From Acidobacteriaceae bacterium (lineage in GTDB: Bacteria > Acidobacteriota > Terriglobia > Terriglobales > Acidobacteriaceae): DNA of 7,304 bases. The stretch lies in contig JAICMT010000071.1 of assembly GCA_025929125.1 (NCBI GenBank), positions 1 through 7,304 of the forward strand, given 5' to 3'. Of the stretch, positions 4,494 to 7,304 are shown piece by piece. A model generated the notes under the pieces. It was given only the letters and a program-made list of their open reading frames with translations, was not told the DNA's origin and ran no database searches. The translations under genes and the position numbers were made by a program. The number at the start of each line of letters is the position of its first letter. Position 1 is the first letter of the stretch.

Positions 4494-7183
4494 GTGCGCG
4501 CGGGGTCCTTTGCTTCGGGATTCAGACCCAGCTCAGCGATGGCATCCTGCGCCTTCTTTGGCTTGATCTTTCCGTCACGCGCCAGCCGCGACAGTGCTGC
4601 GGCCACGATCGACTCCGCATCCACCTCGAAATGACGTCGCAGATACTTTCGGGTGTCGCTTCGACCAAAACCATCCGTTCCCAGAGTGATCAGGCGGCAT
4701 CGGCCGTTCTCCTGGAGCCAAGGGGCAAGCACATCTGGCAGCGATTTCATGTAATCGCTCGCGGCGATGACTGGGCCTTTGGCGTCACTGAGCGCAGTTA
4801 GAATGTATGGCTTCTTCTCCGGCTCGGCGGGATGCAGACGATTCCAGCGTTCTACTGCAATGGCATCGCGGCGGAGCTCAGTGTAGCTGGTCACGCTCCA
4901 GACATCGGCGGCGATACTGTAATTGGTGGCCAGCATCTCCTGCGCTCGCAGAACCTCGTTCAGGATCGGTCCGGAGCCGAAGAGCTGCACCGTCGCGTCT
5001 CCCTTCTGCGCCGCGCGATAACGATAAATCCCCCGCAGGATGCCTTCCTGCACGCCCTCGGGCATTTCGGGCATGGGGTAATCCTCGTTGTACATAGTGA
5101 TGTAGTAGAAGTGATCCTCGCTCTGCTCGTACATGCGCCGCAGTCCGTCCTGGATCACAACCGAGAGCTCGTACACAAACGCGGGATCGTAGGTGATACA
5201 GGTGGGCACCGTACTGGCGAGCAGATGGCTGTGCCCGTCCTGGTGCTGAAGCCCCTCGCCGAGCATAGTGGTCCGACCGGCGGTGCCGCCCATCAGAAAT
5301 CCTTTGCAGCGCGCATCGGCAGCCGCCCAGATCATGTCACCGACCCGCTGGAATCCAAACATCGAGTAGTACATGTAGAAGGGAACGGTCGGGACCCGCA
5401 GGGTTGAGAAGGCCTGGCCGGCGGCGGTGAAGGACGCCATTGCTCCAGCTTCGGTGATTCCTTCTTCGAGAATCTGGCCGTCCTGCTCCTCGCGGTAGTA
5501 AAGCAGCATGTCTTTGTCGTGGGGAGTGTAGCGCTGGCCCTCCGGCGCGTAGATGCCGACCTGCCTGATAGCCGATTCCAGCCCGAAGGTGCGACCCTCG
5601 TCCGGAACAATAGGCACCACCAGCTTCCCAATCGCCGGCTCCTTCAATAGACCCCGCAAGATGGAAACGAAGCCCATCGTGGTAGAAACCCCGCGTCCTC
5701 CGGAGCCGGAGGTCCACTCCCGGAAGAACTCCAGCGGCGGAGCTTTGAATTTCGATTCTGGCACGGTGCGCTGCGGGAGATAACCGCCCAGCTCGCGCCG
5801 CCGCGCCTGCATGTACTGCATCTCGGGCGAGTCCTGCGGCGGACGATAGAACGCCGCTTCCTTCGCCTGCTCCTCCGGTATAGGAATGTCAAACAGTTTG
5901 ACAAACGCTGCGAGCGCATCGTCGGTCAGTTTCTTTTCGGAGTGCGTCGCATTCCGAGCCTGCGCGGAGCCCAGGCCGAAGCCCTTCACCGTCATGGCCA
6001 GCACTACCGACGGACCGCCTCGATGCTCAAAGGCGCGCTTATATGCGTTGTACACCTTGATCGGATCGTGACCCCCGCGGCGCAGGTGGATCAACTGATC
6101 GTCTGTGTAATCCTTTACCAACTCCAGCAACTCAGGGTATTTGCCGAAGAAGTTCTTGCGCAGGAACGCACCGTCCTTCGCTTTATAGGTCTGGAAATCG
6201 CCGTCGACGCACTCTTCCATACGACGAAGCAGCAGCCCGCTGTGATCCCGGGCAAACAGCTCATCCCAGTCCGAGCCCCAGATGACCTTAATGACATTCC
6301 AGCCCGCGCCCCGGAACACACCTTCCAACTCATCGATGATGCGCTTGTTGCCGCGTACCGGCCCATCCAGCCGCTGCAGATTGCAGTTGACGACGAAGAT
6401 CAGGTTGTCGAGCCGCTCGCGGGCTCCCAGCGAAATCGCACCTAAGGTGTCGACTTCGTCGGTTTCGCCGTCGCCCAAGAAGGCCCAGACTTTTCGGTCG
6501 GTCTTTTTGAGCAGGCCGCGGTGCTCCAGGTAACGCATGAAGCGAGCCTGATAAATCGAATTCAGCGGTCCGATGCCCATCGACACCGTCGGGAAGTTCC
6601 AGAAGTCGGGCATCAGCCAGGGGTGCGGATAGCTGGAAAGACCAGGCGTATCGCGAAGATCGTGGCGGAAGTTGCCCAGGCGATCCTCGTTGAAACGGCC
6701 CAGCAGGAATGAACGCGCATAGATACCTGGCGACGCATGGCCCTGGTGGTAGATAAGGTCGCCCGGCTGCTCGCTTCCGTCCTCGGCAATGCACCGCGCC
6801 CGGAAGAAATGGTTGTAACCGACCTCCTGCAGAGTAGCGAGCGAGGAGTAAGTAGAGATGTGTCCGCCGATCCCTGCGTCCTTCTTATTCTGGCGATGCA
6901 CCATTGCCATTGCGTTCCAGCGGATGAGGGCCTCAATGCGACGCTCCATCTTGCGGTCGCCTGGGTAGGGAACCTCTTCATATTTGGGAATCGTGTTCTG
7001 GAATGGGCTCACCAGGCCGGAAGGGACGGCAACACCCGCCTCACGCCCACGCTGGCGCAAAGCCTTCAGCAGTTCGGCGGCGTTCTCCCACTCAGCGGCA
7101 ACGACCTCGTCAAACGCCTCAATCCACTCGGCCAGCTCAGCCGAGAAGTCTACTTTTGGTTCTGCTTCTGTCTTTGTGGTCAT
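4490..7183 (-). CDS. aceE: Pyruvate dehydrogenase E1 component, homodimeric type
   Basis: This 897-aa cytoplasmic enzyme decarboxylates pyruvate with thiamine diphosphate and Mg and transfers the acetyl group to the lipoyl domain of E2 in the pyruvate dehydrogenase complex, feeding acetyl-CoA to the TCA cycle. E. coli AceE is 887 aa, and similarity is visible throughout. Residues 105-112 (GIGGHIST) and 147-152 (QGHASP) hold active-site-type histidines. GDGETDE (237-243) with NCN (266-268) is the thiamine diphosphate motif. Other conserved blocks are KDGAFLRKNFFGKYPE (336-351), a His at 414 in the loop equivalent to the E. coli catalytic His loop, PIVPDEGRTFG (524-534), EEGITEAGA with the cofactor Glu near 574, YYSMFGFQRVGD (605-616), GEGLQHQDGHSH (642-653) and GTDGFGRSD (835-843). 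ATG 7183 gives an N-terminus matching E. coli in length. The frame stays open to a TTG at 7282, but that would overlap the candidate promoter. No strong Shine-Dalgarno sequence precedes ATG 7183; the nearest purine-rich stretch, AAAAGAG, is about 20 nt away. No E2 or E3 gene follows it here. Confidence 0.97.
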   Translation of the reverse strand: MTTKTEAEPKVDFSAELAEWIEAFDEVVAAEWENAAELLKALRQRGREAGVAVPSGLVSPFQNTIPKYEEVPYPGDRKMERRIEALIRWNAMAMVHRQNKKDAGIGGHISTYSSLATLQEVGYNHFFRARCIAEDGSEQPGDLIYHQGHASPGIYARSFLLGRFNEDRLGNFRHDLRDTPGLSSYPHPWLMPDFWNFPTVSMGIGPLNSIYQARFMRYLEHRGLLKKTDRKVWAFLGDGETDEVDTLGAISLGARERLDNLIFVVNCNLQRLDGPVRGNKRIIDELEGVFRGAGWNVIKVIWGSDWDELFARDHSGLLLRRMEECVDGDFQTYKAKDGAFLRKNFFGKYPELLELVKDYTDDQLIHLRRGGHDPIKVYNAYKRAFEHRGGPSVVLAMTVKGFGLGSAQARNATHSEKKLTDDALAAFVKLFDIPIPEEQAKEAAFYRPPQDSPEMQYMQARRRELGGYLPQRTVPESKFKAPPLEFFREWTSGSGGRGVSTTMGFVSILRGLLKEPAIGKLVVPIVPDEGRTFGLESAIRQVGIYAPEGQRYTPHDKDMLLYYREEQDGQILEEGITEAGAMASFTAAGQAFSTLRVPTVPFYMYYSMFGFQRVGDMIWAAADARCKGFLMGGTAGRTTMLGEGLQHQDGHSHLLASTVPTCITYDPAFVYELSVVIQDGLRRMYEQSEDHFYYITMYNEDYPMPEMPEGVQEGILRGIYRYRAAQKGDATVQLFGSGPILNEVLRAQEMLATNYSIAADVWSVTSYTELRRDAIAVERWNRLHPAEPEKKPYILTALSDAKGPVIAASDYMKSLPDVLAPWLQENGRCRLITLGTDGFGRSDTRKYLRRHFEVDAESIVAAALSRLARDGKIKPKKAQDAIAELGLNPEAKDPART

Positions 7184-7260
7184 AGCGCTGGTCCCGGGGG
7201 GTCTCTTTTCGCGGAGTGTATGGAAACGAACGCAGAGTGCGCTCAAATACTCCTTCTCTA
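7184..7260 (-). other. aceE 5' leader
   Basis: This stretch contains AAGGAG (7255-7250), an ideal Shine-Dalgarno core, only 3 nt before an in-frame TTG (7246-7244). That is too close for normal initiation, and it lies about 66 nt from the preferred ATG. Just before the ATG lies a C/G run, CCCCCCGGG. I see no riboswitch-like structure or recognisable operator. Confidence 0.35.
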
Positions 7261-7289
7261 ACCATAATTCGCCGCGGGACAAACGTCAC
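7261..7289 (-). promoter_or_regulatory. Candidate sigma70-type promoter for aceE
   Basis: On the minus strand GTGACG (7289-7284) resembles TTGACA at 4 of 6 positions. It is followed by a 17-nt spacer and TATGGT (7266-7261), 4 of 6 against TATAAT. Transcription would start near 7254, leaving a leader of about 70 nt before ATG 7183. The match is only moderate and is based on the general bacterial consensus. Confidence 0.4.
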
Positions 7290-7304
7290 GTTCGCGAGGC
7301 TCGC

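Noticed and set aside
5942..6445. Plus-strand open frame of 167 codons within aceE, and several similar ones
   Set aside because: They are antisense to a strongly conserved enzyme, with no domain, no ribosome-binding site of note and no supporting context.
7184..7282. Start of aceE at the TTG at 7282
   Set aside because: It adds 33 residues with no counterpart in E. coli AceE and starts inside the candidate promoter.
1..7304. CRISPR array, tRNA/rRNA, insertion sequence or phage genes
   Set aside because: No regularly spaced repeats, no cloverleaf or rRNA-like sequence, no transposase or integrase frame, and no terminal inverted repeats were seen. The window is covered almost entirely by the five genes.

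Overview
The window is moderately GC-rich bacterial DNA, and every gene I can support lies on the minus strand, so the biological order runs from right (position 7304) to left (position 1). The content suggests a Gram-negative heterotroph. An outer-membrane barrel of the Wzi family implies a diderm envelope. A homodimeric AceE-type pyruvate dehydrogenase E1 points the same way. The style of the Wzi-family protein (proline-rich linker, then a D-x-W-x-Y-P-A helical segment) and the sugar-acid catabolic genes make Acidobacteriota (Terriglobia) my best guess. That is inference from pattern memory, not a search.

Layout in transcription order: (1) 7184-7304, a leader with a candidate sigma70-type promoter. 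(2) aceE, complete, 897 aa from the preferred ATG at 7183, with the thiamine diphosphate motif and conserved histidines intact. (3) A 292-aa protein whose GTG start overlaps the aceE stop by 4 nt (GTGA). It aligns by eye with the alpha subunit of heterodimeric 2-oxoacid dehydrogenase E1 (PdhA/AcoA/BkdA1 type), but the thiamine diphosphate-binding residues are replaced, so it looks like a non-catalytic E1-alpha relative co-translated with a complete E1. (4) After 91 nt, a 634-aa secreted protein of the capsule-assembly Wzi family. (5) After 118 nt containing a perfect 12-bp palindrome, an MFS transporter of the anion:cation symporter type. (6) Two nucleotides after the transporter stop, the first 52 codons of a YjhG/YagF-type aldonate (xylonate) dehydratase that runs off the left edge.

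Two functional blocks are visible. The right block is central metabolism: AceE decarboxylates pyruvate and reductively acetylates the E2 lipoyl domain, and the coupled pseudo-E1-alpha probably acts with it in an unknown way. No E2 or E3 gene is present in this window. The left block looks like a sugar-acid uptake and dehydration cassette: import of an aldonate, then dehydration to a 2-keto-3-deoxy acid. The Wzi-family gene sits between them with no obvious link to either. No RNA gene, insertion sequence, CRISPR array or convincing intrinsic terminator was seen. The most noteworthy item is the degenerate E1-alpha protein coupled to aceE.
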